A stretch of 56,889 nt of DNA from Sphaerochaetaceae bacterium (GTDB lineage Bacteria; Spirochaetota; Spirochaetia; Sphaerochaetales; Sphaerochaetaceae), in NCBI GenBank assembly GCA_028532765.1, contig JAQQAR010000002.1, positions 1 through 56,889 on the forward strand, given 5' to 3'. A model generated the notes under the pieces. The model was not told where the DNA came from and did not search any database. It saw nothing but the letters and a program-made list of their open reading frames with translations. This document shows positions 16,412 through 25,634 of the stretch, in pieces (within the stretch, counting starts at the first letter, position 1; each line of letters begins with the position of its first letter). A program made the position numbers and the translations under genes.

Positions 16412-16771
16412 ATGAGTATGTTAAGCAGAGATGATGATATCGTGAATGCTTCCTTTCTCTCCACAATAAAAAAGTTGGAGAAAACCATATTAACCCTTCA
16501 GGGAAAAGGAGCCTCCACGGCATTGGCCGAGAGACGCCTGCGTGCATATCGGCTAGGGTTTGCTGTACTCTTTGCTGATGCTTCATTATATAGCATAGAT
16601 GAGCTCAAGGAAGGTCATGCGGTTCTCTCGGGTCTTATTCCTTCCTTGGAGCGGTCATACGTAAAACTAGCCCATGGGAGTCCTCAAAGGACCCTGCTGG
16701 AGAGAAGAATCAGTTCAATGCGAGTTGCCATTAGGGCGATTGACGAGCTTCTCGGCGAGCACACTTCGTAA
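16412..16771 (+). CDS. Hypothetical protein, helical, 119 residues
   Basis: I do not recognise a family. The protein is charged and predicted mostly helical, without signal peptide or membrane segment. The centre has a basic, heptad-like stretch (LAERRLRAYRLGFAVLFAD), and the end repeats the pattern RTLLERRISSMRVAIRAIDELLG. A weak GTAGGG ribosome-binding site precedes the ATG. The last 57 bases overlap, tail to tail, the minus-strand amidohydrolase gene, which is long for a convergent overlap; either one 3' end is recently extended or the overlap is real. Confidence 0.6.
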   Translation: MSMLSRDDDIVNASFLSTIKKLEKTILTLQGKGASTALAERRLRAYRLGFAVLFADASLYSIDELKEGHAVLSGLIPSLERSYVKLAHGSPQRTLLERRISSMRVAIRAIDELLGEHTS

Positions 16772-18007
16772 AATCGCCGAATATTCCCTCTCAAGTTTTT
16801 CCTCATCGATCGTAAGGCACCGTCCTTCCTGTATTATCCACCGTCCACCGAGCATAACGTGCTTGATCATGGAGGGTCGGGTGTGGATCAAGGTATTATA
16901 GGCGACATTGGAGAATCCCGGCGATTCTATAAGCGGGGAGAGAGCAAGCCCGTCCTCCACGAAGAGCATGTCGGCCGGAGCTCCTACGGCAATCTTCCCT
17001 TGATAGCCTGAGGGAGAAGCTATCGGGGCTGCTGCGTTGGTTGCCATATTCCAGACCTGGCTTGCCCCGAAGTGTTCGCTCCTGTTGCTCTGCTTCAGCT
17101 CAGCATAGGTGGCACGCATGACTTCCCAGATATCATGGGTGAGGAAATCGGTTCCCAGTGTGATATGAGCACCTCTCTCCAACAGGTCTATGAGGTTCAT
17201 GGAACGTGCTCCAGAGATAAGGTTGGAAACCGGGCAGTGCACGATTGTTGCCTTGCTTGAAGCAAGCATTGCGCGGTCTCTCTCGGAAGTCTCCACACAA
17301 TGGAACAGAATCGTTTGCTTGCCGAGCAGGGCTTTCTTTTCCAGCAATTCCACGGTGGACATGCCAAATTTCCTGAGTACTTCTTCCCTTCTGAAACGTG
17401 TCTCCAAGCAATGGGTCATAAGAGGCCAATCAGTTTTCTCAACTCTTTGGACTGCCTCCTGAAGGCCTTTTTCATCCAGGTCCTCTTCTTCTGGTAGATG
17501 GGTGCCACGCTGTATGTGATTGCAGGTAAGTTCATGGCTTGGATTCTCATCATACCAGTCAACCAAGGCCTTGATACCAATCTTCTCAGCACATGCTTCC
17601 AGAATCCCACTGCTCTCATCCGCCTGTCCAGTCTCTACGATAAAGCCAACACCAGATTTCAAATATTGCAGATAGGCATACAGAACCAGCGTTTCAAATG
17701 CGGCTGTTCCTACACTGTTGTCGAGATATTCAAACAGATCTGTTTGCAGTCGTCCTTGTTCTGTCTCGTTACACCAATTATGGAGGCTCATATCGCTGAA
17801 AAGCCCCCTGAGCAGCGTGTCTGGTGTATGCACATGACAATCAGCGAGGGCGGGGTAGATCAGGAAGGCTGAACAGTCGATGACTTCTTCTCCCGATTTC
17901 TCATGTAAGGAATCCTCAATATCAGTGATGGTTCCTTCTTCTATTCTTATGTCTTTCTTGTGCAGAGAGTAATCTGGACCCAGGAAACGAGTTTGTTTGA
18001 GTATCAT
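16715..18007 (-). CDS. Amidohydrolase-family deaminase (TrzA/SsnA/guanine deaminase type)
   Basis: 430 residues. Metal-ligand motifs of the TIM-barrel amidohydrolases are present: DCHVHTPDTLLRG (HxH), MTHCLETR (His), FHCVETS (His) and TLGTDFLTHD (Asp). The flanking small domain (GAPADMLFVEDG and VMLGGRWIIQEGRCL) is typical of the cytosine/guanine/triazine deaminase branch. Located between a NUP-family protein and a xanthine dehydrogenase, deamination of guanine or another purine is the best guess. I start at the ATG at 18007; no strong ribosome-binding site is visible, and the frame is open to 18088. Confidence 0.83.
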   Translation of the reverse strand: MILKQTRFLGPDYSLHKKDIRIEEGTITDIEDSLHEKSGEEVIDCSAFLIYPALADCHVHTPDTLLRGLFSDMSLHNWCNETEQGRLQTDLFEYLDNSVGTAAFETLVLYAYLQYLKSGVGFIVETGQADESSGILEACAEKIGIKALVDWYDENPSHELTCNHIQRGTHLPEEEDLDEKGLQEAVQRVEKTDWPLMTHCLETRFRREEVLRKFGMSTVELLEKKALLGKQTILFHCVETSERDRAMLASSKATIVHCPVSNLISGARSMNLIDLLERGAHITLGTDFLTHDIWEVMRATYAELKQSNRSEHFGASQVWNMATNAAAPIASPSGYQGKIAVGAPADMLFVEDGLALSPLIESPGFSNVAYNTLIHTRPSMIKHVMLGGRWIIQEGRCLTIDEEKLEREYSAILRSVLAEKLVNRPNGNSH

Positions 18008-18095
18008 GCATAAACCATACCATCTGCTTTTATTGCTTCCAAGTGAAAGATGGTGCTTTTGGTATGGATTTCTATACAAAGTGTCCAATTATGAT

Positions 18096-18119
18096 AGAGA
18101 GCCCCCTAAGGAGCTCTCT
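18096..18119. terminator. Hairpin between the AraC and amidohydrolase genes
   Basis: AGAGAGC (18096-18102) and GCTCTCT (18113-18119) form a 7-bp stem directly after the AraC-gene stop (minus strand). A weak T-content follows, so the terminator call is tentative. Confidence 0.45.
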
Positions 18120-18132
18120 CAATTAGTAATAA

Positions 18133-18987
18133 TCAGCCTTGTTTCCTGATCGGCATCCAGACCTCGAACGCTTGGTCAGAAGGGTCTTCTGAGAGGTACA
18201 ACTCAACATCAACCCCTTTTGCCAGTTCGTATCCACTGGTTGGCAGCCAATCGGTCATGATACGTCGTTCTACATCCTGGATAACATTAGGCATTTTCCC
18301 CCTACCAGGGAATATCGCCCAAAGGGCAGCATCCACTTCCTGGGTTTCCATCCCTTCAAGGGTAGCACCTTCATCCAGTTCAATTCCTATGGTATAGAGC
18401 CAATAGTCCTTCTCATCGGTGTTGGTGCAGAGACCGAAGAGTCCGTGCCCTGGCTTCAAGAGTGAACATAGTTTGGGGATGGTTCCATCCATGGTCTTCT
18501 CGCCCCAGAACTGCGGTATTGTTTTCATGTTCTCTTCCATGTCTTTGACAAGCTTGAGAGAAACCCCCGTTACGCGAAATGCGTCCTTCCGTTCAATTCG
18601 ATACTCCATTTCCTGGTCTCCTTTGATGGTCAGGCTGAAGCTGATTCTTGGAAAAGCTTTTAAGGAAGCACCTTCCTTCTTCGCTTCAGATGGATTCACT
18701 CCATGGAGTGCCTGAAACGCCCGGGTGAAGGATGTAGGGGAGTCATATCCATAGTTGAGTGAGACATCCAAGACTTTTTCCCCTCTCTGCAGTGCTAGGG
18801 CTGCCTTGGTCAGTTTCCTTCTACGGATGTACTCTCCAAGGGGAACTCCTGCTATATAGGTGAACATCCTCTGGAAGTGATAGGTTGAACAGTCTGCCAA
18901 CCGTGCCGCTTTCTCATAGGAAATTTCACCATCCAGGTTTTCCTCTACATAGTTAAGTGCTTCATTCAATCGCTCAATCCATTGCAT
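18133..18987 (-). CDS. AraC-family regulator with GyrI-like effector-binding domain
   Basis: 284 residues. Residues 1-110 hold the two AraC helix-turn-helix motifs (KAARLADCSTYHFQRMF, and VLDVSLNYGYDSPTSFTRAF followed by HGVNPSEAKK). Residues 125-284 form a GyrI/SOUL-like effector-binding domain (MEYRIERKDAFRVTGVSL, then the C-terminal VDVELYLSEDPSDQAFEVWMPI). This N-HTH/C-GyrI order is that of the Rob/BmrR-like group, which senses small hydrophobic or cationic compounds. The ATG at 18987 (MQWIERLNEALNYV) matches the usual start of such proteins. Confidence 0.9.
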   Translation of the reverse strand: MQWIERLNEALNYVEENLDGEISYEKAARLADCSTYHFQRMFTYIAGVPLGEYIRRRKLTKAALALQRGEKVLDVSLNYGYDSPTSFTRAFQALHGVNPSEAKKEGASLKAFPRISFSLTIKGDQEMEYRIERKDAFRVTGVSLKLVKDMEENMKTIPQFWGEKTMDGTIPKLCSLLKPGHGLFGLCTNTDEKDYWLYTIGIELDEGATLEGMETQEVDAALWAIFPGRGKMPNVIQDVERRIMTDWLPTSGYELAKGVDVELYLSEDPSDQAFEVWMPIRKQG

Positions 18988-19105
18988 TGCTCTGACCTCG
19001 AGTCTTAGTATGGAATAGGGAAACAGATGTATCCTCTCCATTGATGCACAATCCTGCGAGGTTTGCAAGATTTTCTCAGGGTAGAGAAATCTGCTTGGTT
19101 GGGAT

Positions 19106-19143
19106 CATAAAGAAACACCCAAGGTTCGATTCCTAGGGTGTTT
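19106..19143 (-). terminator. Rho-independent terminator of the xanthine dehydrogenase gene
   Basis: AAACACCC (19113-19120) and GGGTGTTT (19136-19143) form an 8-bp stem, and an inner AGG/CCT adds three pairs after an A-A mismatch. On the minus strand TCTTTATG follows. It lies 18 bases past the stop of the dehydrogenase gene. Confidence 0.6.
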
Positions 19144-19161
19144 TGAGAATACTCTTGGAGC

Positions 19162-21726
19162 TTAGTGTTTCTTCTTGCGGTAGGGCGTATCTTCCAGTGG
19201 CAAGGAGGTTCGGAACTTCTTGTCATACCGATAATATGCATTCTGGCATGCAGGAGCAGTGGGAATGGTGGTAAGCTCACCAACCCCCTTTACGCCATAG
19301 GCCACAGGATGCTTTCCAGGTCCTTCCACCAGCTTTACTTCCAAGGGAGGTACATCGGTGCTGCGAAGCAGTCCCAAGGTACCATAGCGTACCTTCAGGT
19401 ATCCTTCCTCAATCGGGAAATCCTCGGTCAATCCATAACCGAGACCCATGGTCACCCCACCTTCTATCTGGCCGGTGAGCGCTTGATGATTGACAATTTG
19501 CCCTACATCACAAGCAGCAACAACCTTCTCCAGTTTTCCTGCCTCATCAAGGATAACAACCTGAGCTGAATAGCTGTATGCCACATGGCTTACAGGATTC
19601 TTCTTTTTGCTGGTAATTGGGTCGGTGATGGACGTGTACTCTCCGAAGTACTCCTTACCTTCCAGCTCCTTTAGGGATGATACCTGTAGATCGTCCTTCA
19701 GCTTTAAGGCTGCTCTTCTCACTGCTTCACCCGTAAACACTGATTGCCGACTTGCTGTGCTGGTGCCCGAGTCAGGGGTCCTGACGGTATCGGGATCCTC
19801 AACCACAATCTGGTTCGCCTTCAGTGAACAGGTCTCTCCAAGCATCTGGGTACAGACCGTGGCAACTCCCTGTCCCATACATGCTGCACTGGTCCTGATA
19901 TGTACCTTTCCTTGCTCAACCGAGAGAATGCAGCGGCCAGTATCAGGGAAGCCGACACCAAGTCCACTGTTCTTGAATGCAAGGGCAATGCCTGCCCTGG
20001 GGGAGGAGTAATAGGCATCCTTTACAGCCTCCAAGCATTCAAGGACACCGGTGTCCTCTCCAGCAATCTGCCCATTCGGCATAATGTTCCCTGGCTTAAG
20101 TGCATTGATTCTCCGAATCTCGAAATAATCCATGCCCAATTCATCAGCAAGGAGGTTGATGTTTGACTCCACAGCAAAACAGCTCTGGGTAACACCAAAG
20201 CCCCTGAAGGCACCGGAGGGGACCATATTCGTATAGATTGCCTTGCCGATGACCTCGAAGTTCTGGAAGTTGTATGGACCTGAGGCATGGGTACATGCTC
20301 TTTGGAGCACTGGACCTCCAAGGGAGGCGTAGGCTCCTGTATTGGCCAAAATAATCGCCTTAACACCGGTAAGGTGGCCTTCATCATCACAACTTGTGGT
20401 AATCTCAATATCCATAGGATGACGCTTTGGATGGACCTGTAGGCTCTCCTGACGGGTCAGTTTCACCTTTACTGGTGCTTTGAGTATCCAAGCAGCAAGC
20501 GCTGCATGGTGCTGGACACTCATATCCTCCTTGCCGCCGAATCCTCCACCGACGAGCATGCTGTGACAATGTACTTTCTCCGCTGGCAGCTGAAGCATCG
20601 TACAGATCTCATGCTGTTCATCATAGATGGATTGGCCGGAAGTATGAACAAGAACCCCATCCTCGCCTTCAGGTAATCCTACTGCACACTCTGGTTCCAT
20701 GAATGCATGTTCAGTGTAAGGGGTCTTGTAGGTTCTGGTGATGACGTGTGTACTCTCTTTGAAGGCCTTCTCCACATCCCCTCGTTGTATATGTTCCAGT
20801 GAGAGTAGGTTTCCATCCTCATGCACCTTTGGTGATTCTTCCTCGAGTGCCTTATAAATATCGAGTACAGGGGGGAGCACTTCATAGGAAACCTCCACCA
20901 GGTTAGCAATTTCTTCCAACGTTTCAGGGCTCTTTCCCACGACAAGGCAGATGGCATCCCCTGTGTACCGGGTAATCTCGCCAATAGGAATGAGTACCGG
21001 CCAGTCCTGTTTGATATGGCCGATGATGTTGTGAGGCACTTCATCACTGGTGATGATGCGGATAAAATCAGGATGTGACTTTGCTTTTGTATCGTCAATG
21101 GAAAGAACCTTTGCACGAGGAAATGCAGAGCGGACAGCCTTTGCATGCAGCATGCCGGGTATCCTGATGTCATCGGCATACAGCCCTTTTCCCAGTGCCT
21201 TGGGCTCAGCATCAACACGGCGGTACCGTTTGTCGAGCTTTGGCTCTTCCTCCGTTGTAGGGACTGAACGGTTTTCGCGGAAGAACTCCGCGCACATCAG
21301 GATTGCTTCCTCTATCTTCTTATAGCCAGTGCAGCGGCAAATATTCCCCCTGATAGCTTTAGTCACTTCTTCACGGGTAGGGGAAAGATTTGTATCGAGC
21401 AGGCTTTTTGCGCTGATGATCATACCGGGCGTGCAGTACCCGCACTGCACAGCTCCAGCTTCGGCAAAGCAGTAGCCATAGACTTCTGATTCCCGCGTAG
21501 AGAGACCCTCAATGGTGGTAACCGCTCTCCCTTCAAGCCTTGAGAGAGGAATCGTACAGGCCTTCATTTTCTTTCCGTCCACCAAGACAGTACAGGTACC
21601 ACAAATACCCTCACTGCAGCCGTCCTTGGTGCCGGTCAAATTCAAGTCTTCACGTAGGAATCGTAGGAGTTTCTTGTCTTCTCCGTTATAGGTGATCTGA
21701 TTTCCATTTACGCTGAATGCATACAT
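19162..21726 (-). CDS. Xanthine dehydrogenase-like molybdenum hydroxylase, fused Fe-S and Mo subunits (selenium-dependent type)
   Basis: 854 residues. Residues 1-150 are the two [2Fe-2S] domains: GCSEGICGTCTVLV (first cluster), then QCGYCTPGMI and GNICRCTGYKKI (second cluster). Residues 170-854 are the molybdopterin subunit: GGGFGGKEDMSVQHHAALAA, GAFRGFGVTQSCF, GMGQG-like CMGQGVATV, and KGVGELTTIPTAPAC with the catalytic Glu. The one-chain Fe-S+Mo layout without a FAD domain, at about 850 residues, matches the family called selenium-dependent xanthine dehydrogenase. The ATG at 21726 has GGAG 9 bases before it; an ATG at 21741 lacks one. It probably oxidises purines supplied by the adjacent nucleoside importer. 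Confidence 0.88.
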   Translation of the reverse strand: MYAFSVNGNQITYNGEDKKLLRFLREDLNLTGTKDGCSEGICGTCTVLVDGKKMKACTIPLSRLEGRAVTTIEGLSTRESEVYGYCFAEAGAVQCGYCTPGMIISAKSLLDTNLSPTREEVTKAIRGNICRCTGYKKIEEAILMCAEFFRENRSVPTTEEEPKLDKRYRRVDAEPKALGKGLYADDIRIPGMLHAKAVRSAFPRAKVLSIDDTKAKSHPDFIRIITSDEVPHNIIGHIKQDWPVLIPIGEITRYTGDAICLVVGKSPETLEEIANLVEVSYEVLPPVLDIYKALEEESPKVHEDGNLLSLEHIQRGDVEKAFKESTHVITRTYKTPYTEHAFMEPECAVGLPEGEDGVLVHTSGQSIYDEQHEICTMLQLPAEKVHCHSMLVGGGFGGKEDMSVQHHAALAAWILKAPVKVKLTRQESLQVHPKRHPMDIEITTSCDDEGHLTGVKAIILANTGAYASLGGPVLQRACTHASGPYNFQNFEVIGKAIYTNMVPSGAFRGFGVTQSCFAVESNINLLADELGMDYFEIRRINALKPGNIMPNGQIAGEDTGVLECLEAVKDAYYSSPRAGIALAFKNSGLGVGFPDTGRCILSVEQGKVHIRTSAACMGQGVATVCTQMLGETCSLKANQIVVEDPDTVRTPDSGTSTASRQSVFTGEAVRRAALKLKDDLQVSSLKELEGKEYFGEYTSITDPITSKKKNPVSHVAYSYSAQVVILDEAGKLEKVVAACDVGQIVNHQALTGQIEGGVTMGLGYGLTEDFPIEEGYLKVRYGTLGLLRSTDVPPLEVKLVEGPGKHPVAYGVKGVGELTTIPTAPACQNAYYRYDKKFRTSLPLEDTPYRKKKH

Positions 21727-21870
21727 AGCTGTGCTCTCCATCGTACGTTGGTACGTATGTTTCTTTGGGAACAGGTGCTAGCCGCTTAGCGTCAGTACCC
21801 AGAATTGGATACGTCGGTCTGTGATGCTATACATCTTCATGATTGCAATGAACCCGCAAAAAGTCAACAA

Positions 21871-21911
21871 TTTGTTGCGGTAAGTTTCTATTTGTTGCGC
21901 ATTATGTTGCA
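21871..21911. repeat. Three GTTGC-containing repeats upstream of the xanthine dehydrogenase gene
   Basis: TTTGTTGCG occurs at 21871-21879 and 21891-21899 (20 bases apart), with a related TATGTTGCA at 21904-21911. The stretch GCGGTA (21877-21882) also has its inverted copy TACCGC at 21915-21920. The block lies 130-170 bases upstream of the dehydrogenase start; an operator role is possible but unproven. Confidence 0.3.
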
Positions 21912-21945
21912 GTATACCGCAAATTTGTAAAAATAATCTGAACAA

Positions 21946-21974
21946 GGTAGAAATGAGCAACGCTCATTCCTACC
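21946..21974 (-). terminator. Terminator of the nucleoside ABC importer operon
   Basis: GGTAG-A-AATGAGC (21946-21958) pairs with GCTCATT-C-CTACC (21962-21974): 12 pairs, one mismatch, AAC loop. It lies 16 bases past the last permease stop. On the minus strand the T-rich TTGTTCAGATTATTTTT follows. Confidence 0.65.
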
Positions 21975-21989
21975 ATTGGTGCAGATATC

Positions 21990-22934
21990 CTAAATCCGCT
22001 TTTCTCGGTTGAATGGTTTTCCAAGGGATGTTGGCCCAAGCAACTGGCTCTCCCTGCTGAATGCGAGGACGATGATGACCATCACATAGGGCAACATGAC
22101 CGCAAATTCGTAGGGGAAGTTGATACCCTGTCCCTGGATGGCCAGCTGCAAGGCTTGTGCCAGGCTGAAAAGCAATGCTCCACCCATGATCTTCACTGGA
22201 TTCCAGAGTCCGAAGTAAACCAAGGCAACTGCGATGAAGCCTCGTCCTGCGATGATCTCATCACTGAACATTTTCACTTGGGCTAGAGAGAGGTATGCAC
22301 CCGCTAGGCCTGCCAGTGCGCCTCCCACAGCAAGCGCCTGATAGCGAACCCTATTGACCTGGATACCGATTGAGTCAGCGGCACGCGGGTTTGTGCCAAC
22401 TGCACGTACCCTGAGTCCCCATGGGGTCTTGAACAGGATGTACCATGCAAGAGGAACAAAGAGGAAAGCGAGGTAGACCAATACATTGTGGCTGAAGAAA
22501 ATTGGGCCGATAAATGGGATCTTGGAGAGCCCTGGAATGGGAAGATTCCCAATGCCAGGAACTGATTGGGTCCCACCGATGAAGTGGCGGAACAGTGTGC
22601 CAGCAGTTCCTACCCCAAACATCTGCAGTCCAATACCGGCAATACCTTGTGGTGCACGGAATGTAACCACAACGAAGGCAAAGAAGATTCCAAACAACGC
22701 TCCCACAACCATTGCAAGAGCCAACCCCAGGACATTGTACATGCCAGAGGTAGGACCACCCTGTCCAATGCTGTAGGGTACAAGCATTCCTAGGAATGCT
22801 CCCATTGCCATAATTCCTTCACAGCCAAGGTTGAAGACACCTGCTCTCTGGTTGAACATCTCTCCAAGGCTGGCGATGAGAAGGGCGACGGAGAAGGGGA
22901 TGCCCAGACTCAGGATGTTTACGATAAAGTTCAT
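21990..22934 (-). CDS. Nucleoside ABC transporter permease, NupQ/YufQ type
   Basis: 314 residues, about eight hydrophobic segments, starting MNFIVNILSLGIPFSVALLIASLGEMFNQRAGVFNLG (shown by its parts). The motif EMFNQRAGVFNLGCEGIM is the conserved segment of the BMP-type permease family, and YLSLAQVKMFSDEIIAGRGF is the typical coupling loop. Such transporters import purine nucleosides in Bacillus (NupNOPQ) and Streptococcus, and riboflavin in Treponema (RfuABCD). Its ATG overlaps the previous gene's stop by 4 bases (ATGA), indicating translational coupling. Confidence 0.92.
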   Translation of the reverse strand: MNFIVNILSLGIPFSVALLIASLGEMFNQRAGVFNLGCEGIMAMGAFLGMLVPYSIGQGGPTSGMYNVLGLALAMVVGALFGIFFAFVVVTFRAPQGIAGIGLQMFGVGTAGTLFRHFIGGTQSVPGIGNLPIPGLSKIPFIGPIFFSHNVLVYLAFLFVPLAWYILFKTPWGLRVRAVGTNPRAADSIGIQVNRVRYQALAVGGALAGLAGAYLSLAQVKMFSDEIIAGRGFIAVALVYFGLWNPVKIMGGALLFSLAQALQLAIQGQGINFPYEFAVMLPYVMVIIVLAFSRESQLLGPTSLGKPFNREKRI

Positions 22935-24034
22935 GCTTCCACCTCCACATGTTTCTTGCCTATTCCTTGGTATTTACGCCAGATCCGTTCCATCAGGTAG
23001 GGGTCGGCGAGGATCATCTTGGTAGCAACGATAACCAGGATGATGACACCCTGCAATACATTGACCATATTGGCCGGTACCCCAACCATACGTTGGGTCA
23101 TGTCAGCCCCGACAATCAGAAGTCCAAAGAAGAATGATGCCGGTATGATGCCTGCCGGATGCAATCCTCCAAAGAGGGCAACAACGATTCCACTGAATCC
23201 GTATCCTCCGGTAATGCCTTCAATTGCTCGGCGGTGTACACCTGCGATCTCAATGGCTCCTGCCATACCGGCAAACGCACCACTGATGACCATGGCAATT
23301 ACCAGATACCAGGTAACACTGATACCGCCGTACTTGGCTGCACGGGCACTTGCACCAGCTGCTCGCATCTTATACCCATAGTTGGTTTTCCACAGGAGGA
23401 AGAAGATGAGCAATGCAAGCAACAAGGCAAAGAAGATGCCGGTATGCAATCGAGTTCCCTTGAGGAATCGATCGAGCCAGATTCCCCTGGAAAGCCTCAT
23501 GGACTGTGGAGTTCCGCTCCCCATTGTGAGCTCTGCTGGATCAAGGAAAGGTCCGCGGAGCATGAAGGTATAGAACTGGGCGGCAATATAGTTGAGCATT
23601 ACCGTTGAAAGCAACTCACTGACCTGTAGCTTTGCCTTCAGGATACCGGGGATGAAGCCCCAGACTCCTCCTGCCATTGCCCCCGCCAAAACTGCCATCG
23701 GGAGAAGGATGGGTTTTGGGAGTTCAGGGAATGCAAGAGCCACTGCAGTGGTACCGAGAATTCCCATTGCCATCTGCCCCTCTCCACCGATGTTGATGAT
23801 GCCGCTTCTGTAGGCAACTGAAATGCCGAGGGCTATGATCGTGAGAGGTATTGCCCTGATCAGAACCTCGGTGAACTGGAGGGTTGTCTTCAAAGGCTCG
23901 AAGAGAATGACCATATAGGTCTTGAAGACATCAGCCCCGATGGTCAATAGAATTACCGAACCGATCAACATTGCAGCCAGAATGGCCAGAATGATGATGG
24001 TAACCTTGTAGAGTATCCTAAACTGTTTGGTCAT
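22931..24034 (-). CDS. Nucleoside ABC transporter permease, NupP/YufP type
   Basis: 367 residues with about ten hydrophobic segments. The family segments AYRSGIINIGGEGQMAMG, ATVMLNYIA-like LLSTVMLNYIAAQFY, and GYGFSGIVVALFGGLHPAGII are clear. It forms the membrane channel with the next permease. Its start lies 17 bases inside the upstream ATPase gene and its end overlaps the next permease by 4, so the three genes are tightly coupled. Confidence 0.92.
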   Translation of the reverse strand: MTKQFRILYKVTIIILAILAAMLIGSVILLTIGADVFKTYMVILFEPLKTTLQFTEVLIRAIPLTIIALGISVAYRSGIINIGGEGQMAMGILGTTAVALAFPELPKPILLPMAVLAGAMAGGVWGFIPGILKAKLQVSELLSTVMLNYIAAQFYTFMLRGPFLDPAELTMGSGTPQSMRLSRGIWLDRFLKGTRLHTGIFFALLLALLIFFLLWKTNYGYKMRAAGASARAAKYGGISVTWYLVIAMVISGAFAGMAGAIEIAGVHRRAIEGITGGYGFSGIVVALFGGLHPAGIIPASFFFGLLIVGADMTQRMVGVPANMVNVLQGVIILVIVATKMILADPYLMERIWRKYQGIGKKHVEVEA

Positions 24035-25556
24035 CTTTCACTCCTGCCATCAAAATACCGAGACTCCTTCGATTGGCGTCTTTCCTATCAAGCACCTTCT
24101 GGATCTGGCCCTTGAAGATTACCGCCACACGGTCTGAAAGGTCGAGAATCTCATCCAGTTCCTCACTGATGAGGAGGATGCCGACTCCTTCACGCCTGAT
24201 CTCCAAGAGTTGCTTATGGATGAACTCTGCTGCCCCGAGGTCCAAGCCTCTGATGGGGTAGACGGCGATCAGGAATTTTGGTCTCCTCGAGATCTCTCGG
24301 GCAAGGATTACTTTCTGGATGTTTCCTCCAGAGAGTGATCCAGCTGCAACGGAGATATTGGGGCTGCGGATATCAAACTTGACACGTAGGTCCTCGGCAT
24401 TCTTGTCTATGGCCTTATTCTTAAGGAATGCATGTTTGCTGAATTCATCATGCTCTGAATCCTTGAGGATAAGATTCTCCTTCATCGAGAAGGAAGGAAC
24501 AATGCCTTCTGTATTACGTTCCTCAGGGATATAGCCCATGCCAGCTTCTATGATGTGGTGAGGGCTCTTGTTTGCAATATTCTCGCCGTAGAATTGGATC
24601 TCTCCGCTCTCTACCTTCCTTAGGCCATTGATGGCCTCGGCTAGTTCCCTCTGCCCATTTCCTGATACACCGGCAAGACCGACGATCTCACCGGAACAGA
24701 TGGTCAGGTTCAGGTCCTGAAGTGCCAGGAACCCACGGTCGCTCTTCACATTGAGGTTCTTGATATCCAGAACAGGTACACCCTCACATGCGGGCTCGTC
24801 GTTCAGGGGGAGGTCAACCTCATGTCCTGTCATGAGGGCCGCAATGTCGGAAGGGGAGTGTTCATGGGTATTTCCCTCGAAGACAACCGCACCATGACGA
24901 AGGATGGTGATCTTGTCCGAGAGGTCTTTTACTTCCTGCAGCTTGTGGCTGATGAAGATGATGGAGAGTTCGCTGCTCATATTCTTGAGCAGTGCGATCA
25001 ATTCATCAGTCTCCTGTGGGGTGAGGGCACTGGTTGGTTCATCCAGTATCAGGAACCGTGCACCCAGACAGAGTGTCTTTACCAACTCCACCCGCTGTTG
25101 CTCTCCAACGGAGAGTTGCCAAATATACGCATCGGGGTCTACTACGAGCCCGTATTTTTTCGCTACTTCATTGATCCGCTCACGCACCATCTCAAGGTCC
25201 AACTTGTGTGGTGACCATGCTGCCTTGTATCCAAGGGCAATATTCTCCAGGACGGTCATGTTTGCAACCAGCATATACTGCTGGTGTACCATGCCAAGTC
25301 CTGCTGCAAAGGCATCATTCGGGGAGCGGAAATGCACTTCCTCACCGTTGATGAGTATGCGCCCTTCATCCGGCTGGTAGAGACCCATGAGGATATTCAT
25401 CAAGGTCGTCTTGCCCGCTCCGTTCTCTCCAACCAGCGCAAGGATCTGGCCCTCGGATATCTCCAAGGTGATGTCATCACTTGCCAAGACTCCAGGGAAG
25501 CGCTTGGTGATGTGTTCCACGCGTAGGTTGGTTATTTTCTTCTGTGTGAGTTCCAT
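24018..25556 (-). CDS. Nucleoside/sugar-type ABC transporter ATP-binding protein, two ATPase domains
   Basis: 512 residues in two ABC domains. The first has Walker A GENGAGKTT (residues 43-51), signature LSVGEQQRVEL and Walker B LILDEPTSAL. The second has a degenerate Walker A (GVSGNGQRELAEA) and signature LSGGNIQKVILARE, as is normal for RbsA/NupO-type double ATPases. It energises the two permeases that follow. It starts 79 bases after the binding-protein stop, past a strong terminator-like hairpin, which should lower its expression relative to the binding protein. Confidence 0.94.
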   Translation of the reverse strand: MELTQKKITNLRVEHITKRFPGVLASDDITLEISEGQILALVGENGAGKTTLMNILMGLYQPDEGRILINGEEVHFRSPNDAFAAGLGMVHQQYMLVANMTVLENIALGYKAAWSPHKLDLEMVRERINEVAKKYGLVVDPDAYIWQLSVGEQQRVELVKTLCLGARFLILDEPTSALTPQETDELIALLKNMSSELSIIFISHKLQEVKDLSDKITILRHGAVVFEGNTHEHSPSDIAALMTGHEVDLPLNDEPACEGVPVLDIKNLNVKSDRGFLALQDLNLTICSGEIVGLAGVSGNGQRELAEAINGLRKVESGEIQFYGENIANKSPHHIIEAGMGYIPEERNTEGIVPSFSMKENLILKDSEHDEFSKHAFLKNKAIDKNAEDLRVKFDIRSPNISVAAGSLSGGNIQKVILAREISRRPKFLIAVYPIRGLDLGAAEFIHKQLLEIRREGVGILLISEELDEILDLSDRVAVIFKGQIQKVLDRKDANRRSLGILMAGVKDDQTV

Positions 25557-25582
25557 GGGGGAAGCCTCCGTGGGAAATAATC

Positions 25583-25620
25583 AAAAAAAAGCAGTCATGC
25601 AGAGTAATCCCTGCATGACT
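25583..25620 (-). terminator. Strong hairpin plus T8 between binding-protein and ATPase genes
   Basis: AGTCATGCAG (25593-25602) and CTGCATGACT (25611-25620) form a perfect 10-bp stem with an 8-base loop. On the minus strand GC then eight T's (25590-25583) follow. It has every mark of a Rho-independent terminator, yet lies inside the operon, so it probably gives partial read-through. Confidence 0.85.
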
Positions 25621-25634
25621 GGGAAACAATGTGC

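Noticed and set aside
19070-19143. tRNA-like string: CTCAGGGTAGAG followed by GGTTCGATTCC
   Set aside because: The D-arm-like and T-loop-like pieces are 9-10 bases too far apart, no acceptor stem can form, and the 3' piece is better explained as the loop of the terminator AAACACCC/GGGTGTTT.
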